DNA from: Nitrobacter hamburgensis X14
GTDB lineage: Bacteria; Pseudomonadota; Alphaproteobacteria; Rhizobiales; Xanthobacteraceae
DNA length: 64,000 nucleotides
Direction: 5' to 3'
Assembly (NCBI RefSeq): GCF_000013885.1
Contig: NC_007964.1
Coordinates: 2,652,001-2,716,000 of the forward strand
This document shows positions 1 to 8,006 of this stretch, one piece after another. How positions within the stretch are numbered: the first letter of the stretch is position 1; the number at the start of each line of letters is the position of its first letter. The translations under genes and the position numbers were made by a program. The notes under the pieces are model-generated. The model saw only the letters and a list, made by a program, of their open reading frames with translations, did no database searches and was not told the DNA's origin.

Positions 1-172
1 CGGCGGCGGAAGGCGTCGCGACGACATCGGCAGCGACGGCGCGCTTCGCCAGGATCGTGTTTGCCTCGATCGTCTGCTCGGCGGCGATGGTGAGGGATTC
101 GCGACTGCGGTTCCCGTTGGCCTCGGTCATCACAGCTTCACCCGGATGACGGCCCTCATTAAGAGTGGTCAT
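1..172 (-). CDS. Head decoration protein, lambda gpD type (partial)
   Basis: Only the first 57 codons are in the window; the gene runs off the left edge. The N-terminus MTTLNEGRHPGEAVMTEANG resembles the start of gpD-type decoration proteins, which typically open with a GRHxGEF-like motif followed by SEANG. These proteins bind the expanded capsid and stabilise it after packaging. A Shine-Dalgarno AGGAG lies at 181-185, eight bases ahead of the ATG. The gene follows the prohead protease directly, as D follows C in lambda. The call rests on the N-terminus and position only. Confidence 0.75.
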   Translation of the reverse strand, partial: MTTLNEGRHPGEAVMTEANGNRSRESLTIAAEQTIEANTILAKRAVAADVVATPSAA

Positions 173-186
173 TTGCGCTTCTCCTG

Positions 187-576
187 TTAGGACGCGTTGG
201 TGCGGGCGAAGGCCTTGGCCCAGCCGGCGTTGACATCTGCCTTCGGCGCATGATTGCCCTTGAGCCCAGCCCCGGCGGCGCGGGCCGCTTCGTACTCGGC
301 AGTGCCGGGAGTGCCAGCGTCGACAGAGGGCGCCGCAGACAGAACGGCCTTGGCCGCGCCGACCTTCACACCAACGTCAGCGAGAGCCTTGGCCTGCGCC
401 TCGCGGCCCTTTGCCTCGTCGAGCGCCATGATGGCGTCGGTGTTGGTGCGGGCCTCCTTTTCAGCGCGAAGCGTTGCAAGCTCTGCCTGCATTGCGGCGG
501 AGGCGGCGGAGTCCTTGTTCGCCTTCAAGGCATCAAGTTCGGCGGCCAACTGGTCCGCCCGCTCTTTATCAGTCAT
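187..576 (-). CDS. Nested scaffold protein (lambda Nu3 analogue), in-frame internal start
   Basis: The 3' third of the prohead protease gene has an in-frame ATG at 576. It is preceded by AGAAAGGAAA (590-581), whose AGGA lies six bases before the ATG. Translation from here gives 129 residues beginning MTDKERADQLAAELDALKAN, a strongly helical, coiled-coil-like scaffold sequence with no protease residues. Lambda makes its scaffold Nu3 from an internal start in the C gene, so the same arrangement is likely. The internal start and ribosome-binding site are read directly; its use in vivo is inference. Confidence 0.6.
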   Translation of the reverse strand: MTDKERADQLAAELDALKANKDSAASAAMQAELATLRAEKEARTNTDAIMALDEAKGREAQAKALADVGVKVGAAKAVLSAAPSVDAGTPGTAEYEAARAAGAGLKGNHAPKADVNAGWAKAFARTNAS

Positions 577-1242
577 GAGATTTCCTTTCTGACTGGGGTT
601 GACCGGGGCGGAAGCCGCCGGCTCCTTGGCCTCAAAAGACCAATTCTTCTTCACCGCCATCGCCGTCAGTGACTTCGGCGCGTGCGCGTAAATGCGATAG
701 TCGAATGCAGCAACGGCCTTAGCTTTGGCCGCTTCGGCCTTGTCGGCGTAACCCTTCTCGACCGCCTGCTCGGCAGTGAGCCAAATCTCGGCTTTCATGT
801 CGGATCGAACGTCATCGAGCTCGTTGCCAGACCGCTCGGCATAAATCGACGCCATCTGGTTGGCGTAGGCGGTCAATTGCTCGATGGTTTTTTCGTGATC
901 TTCAATATTGCCGAAGGTTACGTTCATCGGATCATGAATCATCATGATCGAGCCGACCCTCATGACGATCTCTTGGCCGGCCATCGCAATCACCGTCGCA
1001 GCCGACGCCGCGATCGCGTCAACCTGGATCGTGACCTTGCCCTTGTGGGTAGACAACGCGTTGTAAATGGCAATCGCGTCATTCACGATGCCGCCGCCCG
1101 AGTTGAGCCGCACAGTCAGATCATTGTCTCGACCATGCTCGGCCAGCGCGGCGAGAACTTCGCTGGCCGTAAATCCTTCATCCCAAAAGCTCTCGCCGAC
1201 GATCCCGTACAAGACGAGCTCGCCATCCTGATAGACAGCCAT
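187..1242 (-). CDS. ClpP-like prohead protease with C-terminal scaffold region
   Basis: This 351-residue protein is a phage head-maturation protease of the ClpP/S49-like type (lambda gpC role). It would cleave scaffold and portal during prohead assembly. Residues 1-170 carry the ClpP fold: the SGGG oxyanion loop near 48-51, nucleophile Ser80 in AASAA, and His103 in MIHDP. Residues 223-351 form a charged, Ala/Glu-rich helical tail that starts with Met after its own ribosome-binding site, so the 3' part probably also yields a separate scaffold protein. The ATG at 1242 is 15 nt after the stop of the upstream gpW-like gene. The family call is secure; the proteolytic target is inferred from lambda. 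Confidence 0.9.
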   Translation of the reverse strand: MAVYQDGELVLYGIVGESFWDEGFTASEVLAALAEHGRDNDLTVRLNSGGGIVNDAIAIYNALSTHKGKVTIQVDAIAASAATVIAMAGQEIVMRVGSIMMIHDPMNVTFGNIEDHEKTIEQLTAYANQMASIYAERSGNELDDVRSDMKAEIWLTAEQAVEKGYADKAEAAKAKAVAAFDYRIYAHAPKSLTAMAVKKNWSFEAKEPAASAPVNPSQKGNLMTDKERADQLAAELDALKANKDSAASAAMQAELATLRAEKEARTNTDAIMALDEAKGREAQAKALADVGVKVGAAKAVLSAAPSVDAGTPGTAEYEAARAAGAGLKGNHAPKADVNAGWAKAFARTNAS

Positions 1243-1257
1243 GTCGGTGTTCCTTGA

Positions 1258-1494
1258 TTAGTAAGGGCGCATCCGCCCGGTGGCGGCGTAGCGGCGCCGC
1301 ACCCGCCCGCCTTGGCTTTCCGCGCAAAGACGTTCGGCCTCTCTCAGGTCAGCAAGAAGAAGATCCAGAGAGGCCTTGGTCTTCTTCATCATGTCGTCGC
1401 CGAACCGGACTTCCGAATTTGCGGTACCGTCGCGCAATGCCTCATAGCGGGTGCGCAACGCCGCGGCCTTTGCGCACCAGTCGATTCCAGCCAT
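1258..1494 (-). CDS. gpW-like head-tail joining protein
   Basis: This is a small protein of 78 residues starting MAGIDWCAKAAALRTRYEAL. It has the size, charge pattern and position of lambda gpW, which plugs the portal after packaging and provides the tail-joining surface. The N-terminal helix, a short VRFGDD turn segment and a second helix rich in Leu/Glu/Arg fit the gpW fold. Its ATG overlaps the portal stop codon by one base (TGATG at 1496-1492), showing translational coupling. A longer reading frame upstream lies inside the portal gene and is not used. Similarity to gpW is judged by pattern, not by a search. Confidence 0.7.
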   Translation of the reverse strand: MAGIDWCAKAAALRTRYEALRDGTANSEVRFGDDMMKKTKASLDLLLADLREAERLCAESQGGRVRRRYAATGRMRPY

Positions 1495-3110
1495 CACTCG
1501 ACTACCTTCGCCGGCTCGCGCAAACCTTCGGCGGCCGCGCCATTGGGGCCCGCGCCGCCACCCTGGCTCCTGCCAAAGGGAGCTGGCATCTCGATTTTCT
1601 TCAGCTTGTCCATTTCGCGGGCAATCTGGTCGGTTTCTTCCTCCCAATTCAGCCCCTTGGCGGCGTAGATACGCTGCATCGTGGTCGCGCCCATCTCCAG
1701 CTCGATCTTGTTCGAAAGCGCATCTTTGTACGGGTCGGCGCTTGGCCGCTCAGGGCCGCGCCACTCGGTATCGACGACATCGATGCGATTGGCGGAATAG
1801 GCGGCGTATCCGCCTTTGACCGGGATTGCCCCCGACCAGATCATCTCGTCGAGCCAGTTTTCATAAATTGCTTGGCAGAACGGCGCTGCGATCCGCTCCC
1901 GTCGCCGTAGAACGATCGGCCAGATCGACGCCATCGACATTTTCACACTCGAATAACTGGCGCTGGAATGGTCCATCGCCAGGCTTTCGTAAGTGATGCC
2001 GATGCACCGCGCCATTTCGCGCTGAAGATTCTGCGAGAATGGCAGGTACTGCGACCCTGGCGTCGAGGCCGTGTGCATTGTAAATTCTTCGCCTGGTCCA
2101 AGATGGTTGATCCGCGCCGGATCGTTCATCGAGATACCACCCTCTTTCAGAGCGGAGAGGCGCTGGCCCCAGACATCCATCAGGTCGCCGCGAAGATCGT
2201 CATAATCTTCGCCAAGGCTGTTGATCGCTTCGAACGCCGCCGCCGACGCTTCCGGGCTCTTGATCGTCGCCGCAAAGATTGTCTGCATCAACGCCGTCGC
2301 CAGTGTGGCATCGGCAAGCTGGTCGAATTGCGCCGCGACCTTCATCACCGGCGTCATCGGCGAAATGCCGCGCGGGCTGTCGGGGTTGTCGCCGCGGTCC
2401 ATGACATGCACCACGCGGCGCAAGCCGCGACCGTCATAAGCAGGAATATCGTGGTCGACATCCATGCCGCTTTCGCGGCGGCAGAAACGATAATGGGTCG
2501 GGCGTCCGATCGCGTCGTGAAAAATGCCCTGGTCCATCCCGTTGAATTCGTTTGTTTCTCGCTTCAAGCGATGCGACGCGACAAGCGAAATCTTGGTCCC
2601 GGTCCTGATGCCATAACGCTTCCGTTGGCCGGTCGGCAAAAAGTCGAGAATGCCGAAGGCTTCGCCGCTGGCGAGATAATAGCGGATCACGCCATCGAGC
2701 ATTTCAGCAATCGTGGCCTTGCCTGCCAGATCGCACTCGCGCGGCTCCCACGCGTAGCGGTGCCATTCGGCCTCAACCAACCGGCAGAACTCCGACTGCT
2801 CTTGCGCATCGTAGCCAAGCCGCGACAGATTAGGGCGGCAGTTCAGTTTCAGTTCGGTGCCGATCGTGTCGGTGATGACCTGTGTTGCGGCTCCAGCCAG
2901 CCAGCCGGAGTTGTGCATGAAATCCCAGGCCAGCGCCGCCGCCCTCGCCGCCGCCTCCCGCACATTAACGGTCCCGTCGCGCGTGATAGCGCGGCGCATC
3001 TGCAAGATTCCGGAGCGGTCACCACGCAAATATTGCGCGCGAGGCTGGACCGGTACAGCGCCAGCGGAAGGCTCCGGGCCTTTGCGCCGTCGGCGCGTCC
3101 GTGTGTTCAT
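1494..3110 (-). CDS. Phage portal protein (lambda gpB family)
   Basis: A 538-residue portal protein of the lambda family, forming the dodecameric ring through which DNA enters the capsid and to which terminase docks. Recognisable stretches are the N-terminal basic segment, the RAAALAWDFMHNSGWLAGAA region, the central segment around VIRYYLASGEAFGILDF, and the conserved block MARCIGITYESLAMDHSSAS, in which portal proteins of this family carry the SYSS-type motif. The start at 3110 makes an ATGA overlap with the large terminase stop. A start at 3125 would add five residues but has no better ribosome-binding site. Downstream are gpW, protease and gpD, the standard lambda head order. Confidence 0.92.
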   Translation of the reverse strand: MNTRTRRRRKGPEPSAGAVPVQPRAQYLRGDRSGILQMRRAITRDGTVNVREAAARAAALAWDFMHNSGWLAGAATQVITDTIGTELKLNCRPNLSRLGYDAQEQSEFCRLVEAEWHRYAWEPRECDLAGKATIAEMLDGVIRYYLASGEAFGILDFLPTGQRKRYGIRTGTKISLVASHRLKRETNEFNGMDQGIFHDAIGRPTHYRFCRRESGMDVDHDIPAYDGRGLRRVVHVMDRGDNPDSPRGISPMTPVMKVAAQFDQLADATLATALMQTIFAATIKSPEASAAAFEAINSLGEDYDDLRGDLMDVWGQRLSALKEGGISMNDPARINHLGPGEEFTMHTASTPGSQYLPFSQNLQREMARCIGITYESLAMDHSSASYSSVKMSMASIWPIVLRRRERIAAPFCQAIYENWLDEMIWSGAIPVKGGYAAYSANRIDVVDTEWRGPERPSADPYKDALSNKIELEMGATTMQRIYAAKGLNWEEETDQIAREMDKLKKIEMPAPFGRSQGGGAGPNGAAAEGLREPAKVVE

Positions 3111-4900
3111 TTGTATGCTGCCCATCTCTCGCGCGGCTTCTTCGCCGCTGGTTCATTTGTCCGCAGAACTTCGCGACGCTGAGCCCAGTTCACGTTGACG
3201 ACTTGCCTCGCGGCGAAAGCGTAGACCGTGCAGTCGAGCGCTTCGGCATCCTTGCCGGATATACGCTCGAAACGTCGCGCCGGCTGGCCCCGCGAATATC
3301 TGACCACGACGCGCTCACTCGCCAATTGCTCGTACCAGACGGTCGGCAGATCGCGCGAAAAGCGGATCATGTTCGACCGTCTCAGGCGCGAATAGACCGT
3401 GCTTTTGATGCCGTCGACACCAACGATCCAGAGATAGCCACCCTTGATCTTTTGCTTTGACCGCTCGATCCAGGGGCGCGTTCCGTTGACGCCTTTGATC
3501 GCCAGCACCTTCTTGCGGGCGCGGGGAAAACAGAAGGCGTAAACCGACTCCATCGTCTCGCCGTCGCCGCTGTCAACGCAGGCGGCTTCGATGCCGATCT
3601 TGCCGCCGAGGGGATGGCTCCATTTCGTCCCCAAGACCGAATCCAGTTCGGACCACGTCGTCTCATCTTCCGGCGAACCCCAGATGACCGTGTGCCCGAG
3701 GACGTAAGCGTTGCCCGCCTCATCCCAGCCGACGAAGGTGACCTCCAGGCGATCCTTGCGCTGCACGTCGACGCCGGCGGTGATGACCATCACCAACTCT
3801 GGGATGCCGGTACACCCAACATTCTCGTCAGCGACCAAGCCGAACAGCTCGGCCCGGGTTGAGAGTTCTGCCTCATCGAGCTCCTCGCCTTCCTCGCGCC
3901 AACCTTCTGCAAGGATCGTGTTGACGAAGATTTGCAGCGAGCCGGGGTCCGACTTCGCCTCAAGAAATTCCTTCGCGAGGATGCCCCACGCCGCATTCTT
4001 GTGGGGCGACACCAGAGCGTTGACGCGGAAGCCGGCGTGCCCAACAACTTCCGGCTTCGTCACCCGCCATCGCCCCGCCTCTACCATTGCCGGCTTGTGC
4101 TTTTCTTCAACCACGCTTCCGCAACCAGGGCAGCACCAGTGCGCCTTTTCCGGCTCACTTTCGGGCCAGTGGATGTCCCTCCAAACGATTTCGTGGAACT
4201 CGCCGCATTCAACGCAGCGGACTTCAAAGATACGTTGATCCGATTTCGCGTAAGCCCGAATGACCGGGCTGGTTTCTTCGAAGATCGGCGTCGATCCCGT
4301 CACGATCTTTCGATCCGCGAAAGACATGGTTCGCTTTTCAGCGAGAATCGTTGGCGGCCCTTCCTTAGTCATCTCCATGCCATCCACTTCGTCCATGAAC
4401 AGGACGCGGGCATTGTGAGCGCGAAGGTTGCGTGGCGCCTTGGCCGCGACCAACGTCAGAGAGCCTCCCGGGAACCTGCGAGCCAGGATCGTGTTGCGGC
4501 CAGACTCGTCACTCCCATCAGACAACATGCCACGAAGCGAAGGCGATTCATCAAAGATCGGCTCGATGTCAGCCACCACGTAACGGCGGCAGTCGGACTC
4601 CGTTGGCAGTAAGGCCAGGATAGGTGCCGGATCGTTCGAACAATAGCTCGCGATCGCGCCTGTCAGGAGCGATGTGAAGCCGATGCGAACCGACTTGACC
4701 AACGTCACCCTTTCGACTGCCGTGTCGCCGATCGCATCCGCGATATCGCGCTGAAACCGCCACAGTCGCATCAGGCCAGACAATGACGATACCTCGGCCG
4801 GGAGGTGGACGTTTCGTTCAATCCACTCCGACAACTTTAGCTTTGGCGGCGGCGTCAGACTCGACCACATCGCCGACCGCAACTTCATGATCGCTGTCAT
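3107..4900 (-). CDS. Terminase large subunit (GpA family)
   Basis: A 597-residue GpA-type large terminase, the packaging ATPase and nuclease. A Walker-A-like loop (KSVRIGFTS, residues 69-77) lacks the classic GKT, as in other GpA terminases. Walker B is VLFMDEVD at 166-173. A four-cysteine zinc site (CVEC about 229, CPGC about 257) sits between the ATPase and the C-terminal nuclease domain, where Asp/Glu-rich motifs around TAGVDVQRKDRLEV belong. The 5' end overlaps the small terminase gene by 83 nt; ATGs at 4888 and 4870 are alternatives. The 3' end overlaps the portal start. A GpA-type enzyme predicts cos-type packaging. Confidence 0.93.
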   Translation of the reverse strand: MTAIMKLRSAMWSSLTPPPKLKLSEWIERNVHLPAEVSSLSGLMRLWRFQRDIADAIGDTAVERVTLVKSVRIGFTSLLTGAIASYCSNDPAPILALLPTESDCRRYVVADIEPIFDESPSLRGMLSDGSDESGRNTILARRFPGGSLTLVAAKAPRNLRAHNARVLFMDEVDGMEMTKEGPPTILAEKRTMSFADRKIVTGSTPIFEETSPVIRAYAKSDQRIFEVRCVECGEFHEIVWRDIHWPESEPEKAHWCCPGCGSVVEEKHKPAMVEAGRWRVTKPEVVGHAGFRVNALVSPHKNAAWGILAKEFLEAKSDPGSLQIFVNTILAEGWREEGEELDEAELSTRAELFGLVADENVGCTGIPELVMVITAGVDVQRKDRLEVTFVGWDEAGNAYVLGHTVIWGSPEDETTWSELDSVLGTKWSHPLGGKIGIEAACVDSGDGETMESVYAFCFPRARKKVLAIKGVNGTRPWIERSKQKIKGGYLWIVGVDGIKSTVYSRLRRSNMIRFSRDLPTVWYEQLASERVVVRYSRGQPARRFERISGKDAEALDCTVYAFAARQVVNVNWAQRREVLRTNEPAAKKPRERWAAYK

Positions 4901-5366
4901 TATCAGCCAAGCCAGTCAGAGCATCGCGGATTTCACGATCAATCAGATCGGCGTCAAAGGCAGTGAGGTGCGGGAGAGATTGGCGAACACGCGAAGGCAC
5001 AGCCAGCATTCCACTGCGGACCTGACGGCCAACAGACATCCATTCCCGCTCCACGTCCGAAACAGGCACCAACTCGCGCCGCATCACCGCATTTTTCAAG
5101 GACACCGCATCGGCCTGCTCCTTCGCAAGCCGCGCACGCTCCACCGTCAGATCAAGAACGCCACCCTCGCCGCCGCGCCCCGCCGCAACGCCGCGCAGAT
5201 GCGCCGTGTAAAGCTGGACGCTCTCGGTGAGCAGGTAGCGGCCGCGTGCCGATTTCTTGACGGTCCCGCGATCGTGCAACTCGCGGACAGAACGGTCCGA
5301 AATCCCAAATAATTCAGCCAGTTCCTTCGCTGAAACCTCGCCATTCAACGACTGAGTTTTGACCAT
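4818..5366 (-). CDS. Terminase small subunit (Nu1 family)
   Basis: A 182-residue protein whose N-terminal 50 residues form a MerR-like winged helix-turn-helix (SAKELAELFGISDRSVRELH), as in lambda Nu1. The following region (LDLTVERARLAKEQADAVSLKNA) is the conserved helical segment of the Nu1 family, and the C-terminal part would contact the large subunit. It recognises packaging-site DNA and positions the terminase. The ATG at 5366 opens the packaging and head operon; nothing coding is seen for 229 bp upstream, where a cos region would be expected. Confidence 0.9.
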   Translation of the reverse strand: MVKTQSLNGEVSAKELAELFGISDRSVRELHDRGTVKKSARGRYLLTESVQLYTAHLRGVAAGRGGEGGVLDLTVERARLAKEQADAVSLKNAVMRRELVPVSDVEREWMSVGRQVRSGMLAVPSRVRQSLPHLTAFDADLIDREIRDALTGLADNDSDHEVAVGDVVESDAAAKAKVVGVD

Positions 5367-5595
5367 TTTGAACGCTCAATCGACGACCCAAAATAGAGCG
5401 TCGAAATTCCCCTTATTTATCAATGGCGGCGGAACCCCCTTAGGATTTTTTGCATAGACTGAAATCCCGCAGGTACCCGTCCCCGCTAGGCCGGCAGAGG
5501 CTGGAAAGGGACCCAACCTGGGGGTGTGTCCCATCGGCAACGATGTTGCTGATCCGCCACAGAAGCCGCACCCCCGCTCAACCCTACCGATTCCG
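5367..5595. other. Non-coding gap; candidate cos/packaging region and head-operon leader
   Basis: There is no supportable gene between the small terminase start and the stop of the gpZ-like gene. In lambda the cos site lies directly upstream of nu1, and both terminase subunits here are lambda-type, so cosN/cosB-like sites are expected in this interval. The stretch includes G/C-rich blocks around 5474-5535. No specific cos sequence can be recognised by eye, so this is positional inference only. Confidence 0.35.
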
Positions 5596-6171
5596 TCACC
5601 CGAGCAGCTTGTGAATGGCAGCCTCGACGCGCTGCTGAAGCAGCGGCGCAGCGATGCGCTCGAACGCGGCCTTGGTGGAGCCTGTGGTCATCTCGGTCGG
5701 GATGAACATTCCTGATCTCGCCTGTGTGATCCTGGTGCCTGACGTGTTGAGCCGTCGATAGACATGACCGTTGAACTTCTCGACCACCTTGCGGTGGGGA
5801 AACCGACCACCCTTCATGAAGGTGCCGGGAAAGAGCTGGCGCTTGCCCCAAGGCTTTGCCGTCACACCGGGCCGCGTTTCGCGCGGTGCGAGGAATTTTA
5901 GGCGAATGTTTCCGCCGCGCGTGACCATCTCGTAGGACAGCCGGCGGGCATGCGCCCTACCCGGATCGCCGACCGCATTTACGATCGTCTTGCGCGGCAA
6001 CCCGGTCTGGCGCGTCAGGTTGCGAATGACCTGCGTCTTGGCGCGGTCGCCGACCTGGTTGACGATGCGCGGTAACACCTTCGGAAACCGCGTGTTGAGT
6101 TGGACCAGCTTCTTGCCGAAGTGCTTCAGGTTTTGGTCGGCCCAACGGACCTTAACGACACTGGCGGTCAT
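5596..6171 (-). CDS. Minor tail protein Z-like (tail completion)
   Basis: A basic 191-residue protein resembling prophage minor tail protein Z (GPZ family). The motif region VGDRAKTQVIRNLTRQTGLP is the typical GPZ N-terminal segment, followed by a middle part with GNIRLKFLAPRETRPGV and the late RSGMFIPTEMTTGSTKAAFE. In lambda gpZ completes the tail tip that joins the head. The ATG at 6171 is chosen; a TTG five codons upstream is the only longer start. Its place upstream of the terminase genes differs from lambda, where Z sits after the head genes. The family is judged from motif pattern. Confidence 0.65.
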   Translation of the reverse strand: MTASVVKVRWADQNLKHFGKKLVQLNTRFPKVLPRIVNQVGDRAKTQVIRNLTRQTGLPRKTIVNAVGDPGRAHARRLSYEMVTRGGNIRLKFLAPRETRPGVTAKPWGKRQLFPGTFMKGGRFPHRKVVEKFNGHVYRRLNTSGTRITQARSGMFIPTEMTTGSTKAAFERIAAPLLQQRVEAAIHKLLG

Positions 6172-6224
6172 AGAATTTAACCCCAAAGTGAGTTAATATC
6201 CGTCCGAGATGCGGAGAAGCGCCG

Positions 6225-6425
6225 ATGGTCAGAACGCATGCCATCGCAGAGATCGAGGCCCGGATGAGTATCATTCGGGACAATATCCGGCAATTGATCG
6301 AACAGGCCGCGGCGGCGTCAGGGGCTGAAATCGATGCCTTGGTGTCAGACAGGATTGCTCAACAATCGAAAGAACTGGAACTGTTGGCCAACAAACGGGA
6401 CGCGCTTGCAAAGAAAAAGGACTGA
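6225..6425 (+). CDS. Small coiled-coil hypothetical protein
   Basis: A 66-residue, almost wholly helical protein (MVRTHAIAEIEARMSIIRDN...) with heptad-like spacing and a lysine-rich end (ALAKKKD). A GGAG at 6207-6210 region precedes the ATG with a usable gap. It reads rightward while its phage neighbours read leftward, and it ends 15 nt from the stop of the opposing small membrane protein. I do not recognise a family. Its orientation suggests expression apart from the late operon, perhaps during lysogeny. Confidence 0.55.
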   Translation: MVRTHAIAEIEARMSIIRDNIRQLIEQAAAASGAEIDALVSDRIAQQSKELELLANKRDALAKKKD

Positions 6426-6440
6426 CGGAACTGGAGCCCA

Positions 6441-6671
6441 TCAATGAGCTTGCGAACTGCTTCTCAAACGCTCGGCGCTTGATGGCTTCGGTATCCATGG
6501 GCCGCCCGATCCCTCGGGTCGGATAGTTGGTGCGCAGTCGCCGACTTCGGACGAACAGCGCGGCACCCGCCAACTTTCGTGATCCTCCCGCACCTTGCGC
6601 GGGAACATTACCAACACCGCAGCTATCACGATCACCGCGATCGCACCCAACATCAGCCAATGCGAATTCCG
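6441..6671 (-). CDS. Small single-pass membrane protein, hypothetical
   Basis: A 76-residue protein starting at a GTG (6671) that follows GGGAGG with a five-base gap, a much better ribosome-binding site than the GTG at 6689. Residues 5-22 (HWLMLGAIAVIVIAAVLV) form one transmembrane segment. The remainder is polar, with two cysteines (RVPRCSSEVGDC). The layout (short N-terminus, one membrane helix, basic stretch) fits a small inner-membrane phage protein. It is too generic to call holin or anything else. It converges on the coiled-coil gene at 6225. Confidence 0.5.
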   Translation of the reverse strand, partial: RNSHWLMLGAIAVIVIAAVLVMFPRKVREDHESWRVPRCSSEVGDCAPTIRPEGSGGPWIPKPSSAERLRSSSQAH

Positions 6672-6872
6672 CACGCCCACCTCCCGCACTCAACTGCCGG
6701 ATTGAACGCGCTGAGGGCTAGGTCGTTTCTGCGAGACAGGCTTTATCAATCACGGTTCCGCTTTCTCTGATTGTTCACAAAGAGACCTTGCGACCTCCAC
6801 AACCGATCCGCCGCCATTCGGAACAATCAAACTCTACCAGCATTGACCCCTCTAAACGATGGAGGTTTAGCA

Positions 6873-7046
6873 ATGACAAAGATGCCGCGGGTGCCACCTG
6901 AACAGCGCAGCCCGAAGGGCACAGGAAGCGACCCAAAGGTGAAGCGGGACGATGAAATCCCTGAGCGAGAGAACTTTGATCAACAAGGTCGACACGGCAA
7001 CATCAAGGTAAACACGACACACCAAGGCTACCAGCAGGATCGATGA
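6873..7046 (+). CDS. Small disordered hydrophilic protein, conserved type in Bradyrhizobium relatives
   Basis: A 57-residue, highly polar, probably disordered protein (MTKMPRVPPEQRSPKGTGSD at the start, NTTHQGYQQDR at the end). A strong GGAGGT (6861-6866) precedes the ATG by six bases. I have the impression of similar small proteins in Bradyrhizobium-type genomes, but cannot name a family. The stop overlaps the next start (ATGATGA at 7043). The pair is transcribed rightward, against the late genes, as expected of a lysogenic passenger cassette. Confidence 0.65.
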   Translation: MTKMPRVPPEQRSPKGTGSDPKVKRDDEIPERENFDQQGRHGNIKVNTTHQGYQQDR

Positions 7047-7243
7047 TGGCGCACAAAAACGAGAGTGTGGAGCGTTTTGGCGGGCCTGGTTCTTCACAGC
7101 AGGACAGGAAGCATCCCGAGAAGTCTATCAAAGAGAAAACACCGCGACCCGGGGAGCCAACAAGCGGCCGCTCCTCTAAGGTGTCTGGTGGTGGCGGTGA
7201 GCGCGACAAACATCACTCTCACGATCCCAAATACAAAAGTTAG
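7043..7243 (+). CDS. Small disordered basic protein, hypothetical
   Basis: A 66-residue protein beginning MMAHKNESVERFGGPGSSQQ and ending in a Gly/His/Lys-rich tail (VSGGGGERDKHHSHDPKYKS). It is Gly, Ser, Lys and Pro rich with no hydrophobic core, so it is likely disordered. Its start overlaps the stop of the preceding small gene, so the two are translationally coupled. No family is recognised. The His-rich tail might bind metal, but that is only a guess from composition. Confidence 0.55.
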   Translation: MMAHKNESVERFGGPGSSQQDRKHPEKSIKEKTPRPGEPTSGRSSKVSGGGGERDKHHSHDPKYKS

Positions 7244-7583
7244 CGAGGGTCGCCGTCGACGCCCGTCAAGGCGGGATTTGCAACTCGTCGCTACGGTTTA
7301 CGTAATCCGATTGCTGGAGCCAAAATCCGGAATCCGCATCAAAGGCTGACGCTCGATTAAAGATCGTTGTCCAGAGGGCGTCTGGCGTCTGGCCCAAACG
7401 CGATCGAGGTACTAACGCAACAATCCTCGAAACCGTTGAAGGACGCTCCGCGCGGTCCACAGCCCTTAAGGCTGCGGTCTGTCACGGTGACTAGCACCTG
7501 CCGCACAGTCGTCAGGCCTCTACCTTGAATGCCTGCGCAGCGGTCGAGCGTTCCAACGTGGCGCCGACCGAACGCCTTACCAT
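7244..7583. other. Intergenic stretch without a supportable gene
   Basis: These 340 bp separate the rightward small-protein pair from the leftward HTH gene. Open frames here are short and lack good ribosome-binding sites, and I see no convincing hairpin, tRNA or repeat. It may hold the terminator or promoter of the late genes, but nothing specific can be pointed out. Confidence 0.4.
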
Positions 7584-8006
7584 TTACGGGTGATTTGATT
7601 TGTTACCAAATGCAACTTCGTAGTCTCGGAGTATTTTATCCACACGCTGCCGCGAAAGCTGAAGACGCTTGGCTACAAGCCCGATCGGACACTTGGCCTT
7701 TGCCGCTGACACAATGGCGTCGTTGCGTTTCATGCCGTTGTTGATGGCTTCCTCCATCGCGTCCAGTATTGCGGCGTGCACCTTCTCGCGTTCAGACTTG
7801 ATGCGCCGTTGGCGGCGGGTCTCTTCAGCCTGCCGGGCGCGGCGCTGTGCCTGCGACGGGAAAACCGTGCCCTTAATCCGATGATACCGACCGATAGCGG
7901 CACTGCGCGAGACGCCAAGACGTTCGCAAGCTTCCTGAAACGACGCGCCGTCACCTTTTACCGCAAGCAAACGCTCGTCTTTGCTAGGAGCCCATCCCAC
8001 ATTCAT
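7584..8006 (-). CDS. Phage protein with two helix-turn-helix segments
   Basis: A 140-residue protein with an N-terminal SANT/HTH-like unit (WAPSKDERLLAVKGDGASFQ followed by EACERLGVSRSAAIGRYHRI), similar in shape to the GcrA-type N-terminus. A long basic helix with many Arg/Lys follows, then a C-terminal HTH (GLVAKRLQLSRQRVDKILRD). It is the last gene of the leftward early operon, with an ATGA overlap with the NusG-like gene upstream. Position and DNA-binding architecture suggest a late-gene activator. The exact family is not recognised and the role is inferred. Confidence 0.65.
   Translation of the reverse strand: MNVGWAPSKDERLLAVKGDGASFQEACERLGVSRSAAIGRYHRIKGTVFPSQAQRRARQAEETRRQRRIKSEREKVHAAILDAMEEAINNGMKRNDAIVSAAKAKCPIGLVAKRLQLSRQRVDKILRDYEVAFGNKSNHP

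Noticed and set aside
3101..3460. Plus-strand frames opposite the terminase and portal genes
   Set aside because: They are shadows of minus-strand head genes that are coupled by ATGA overlaps.
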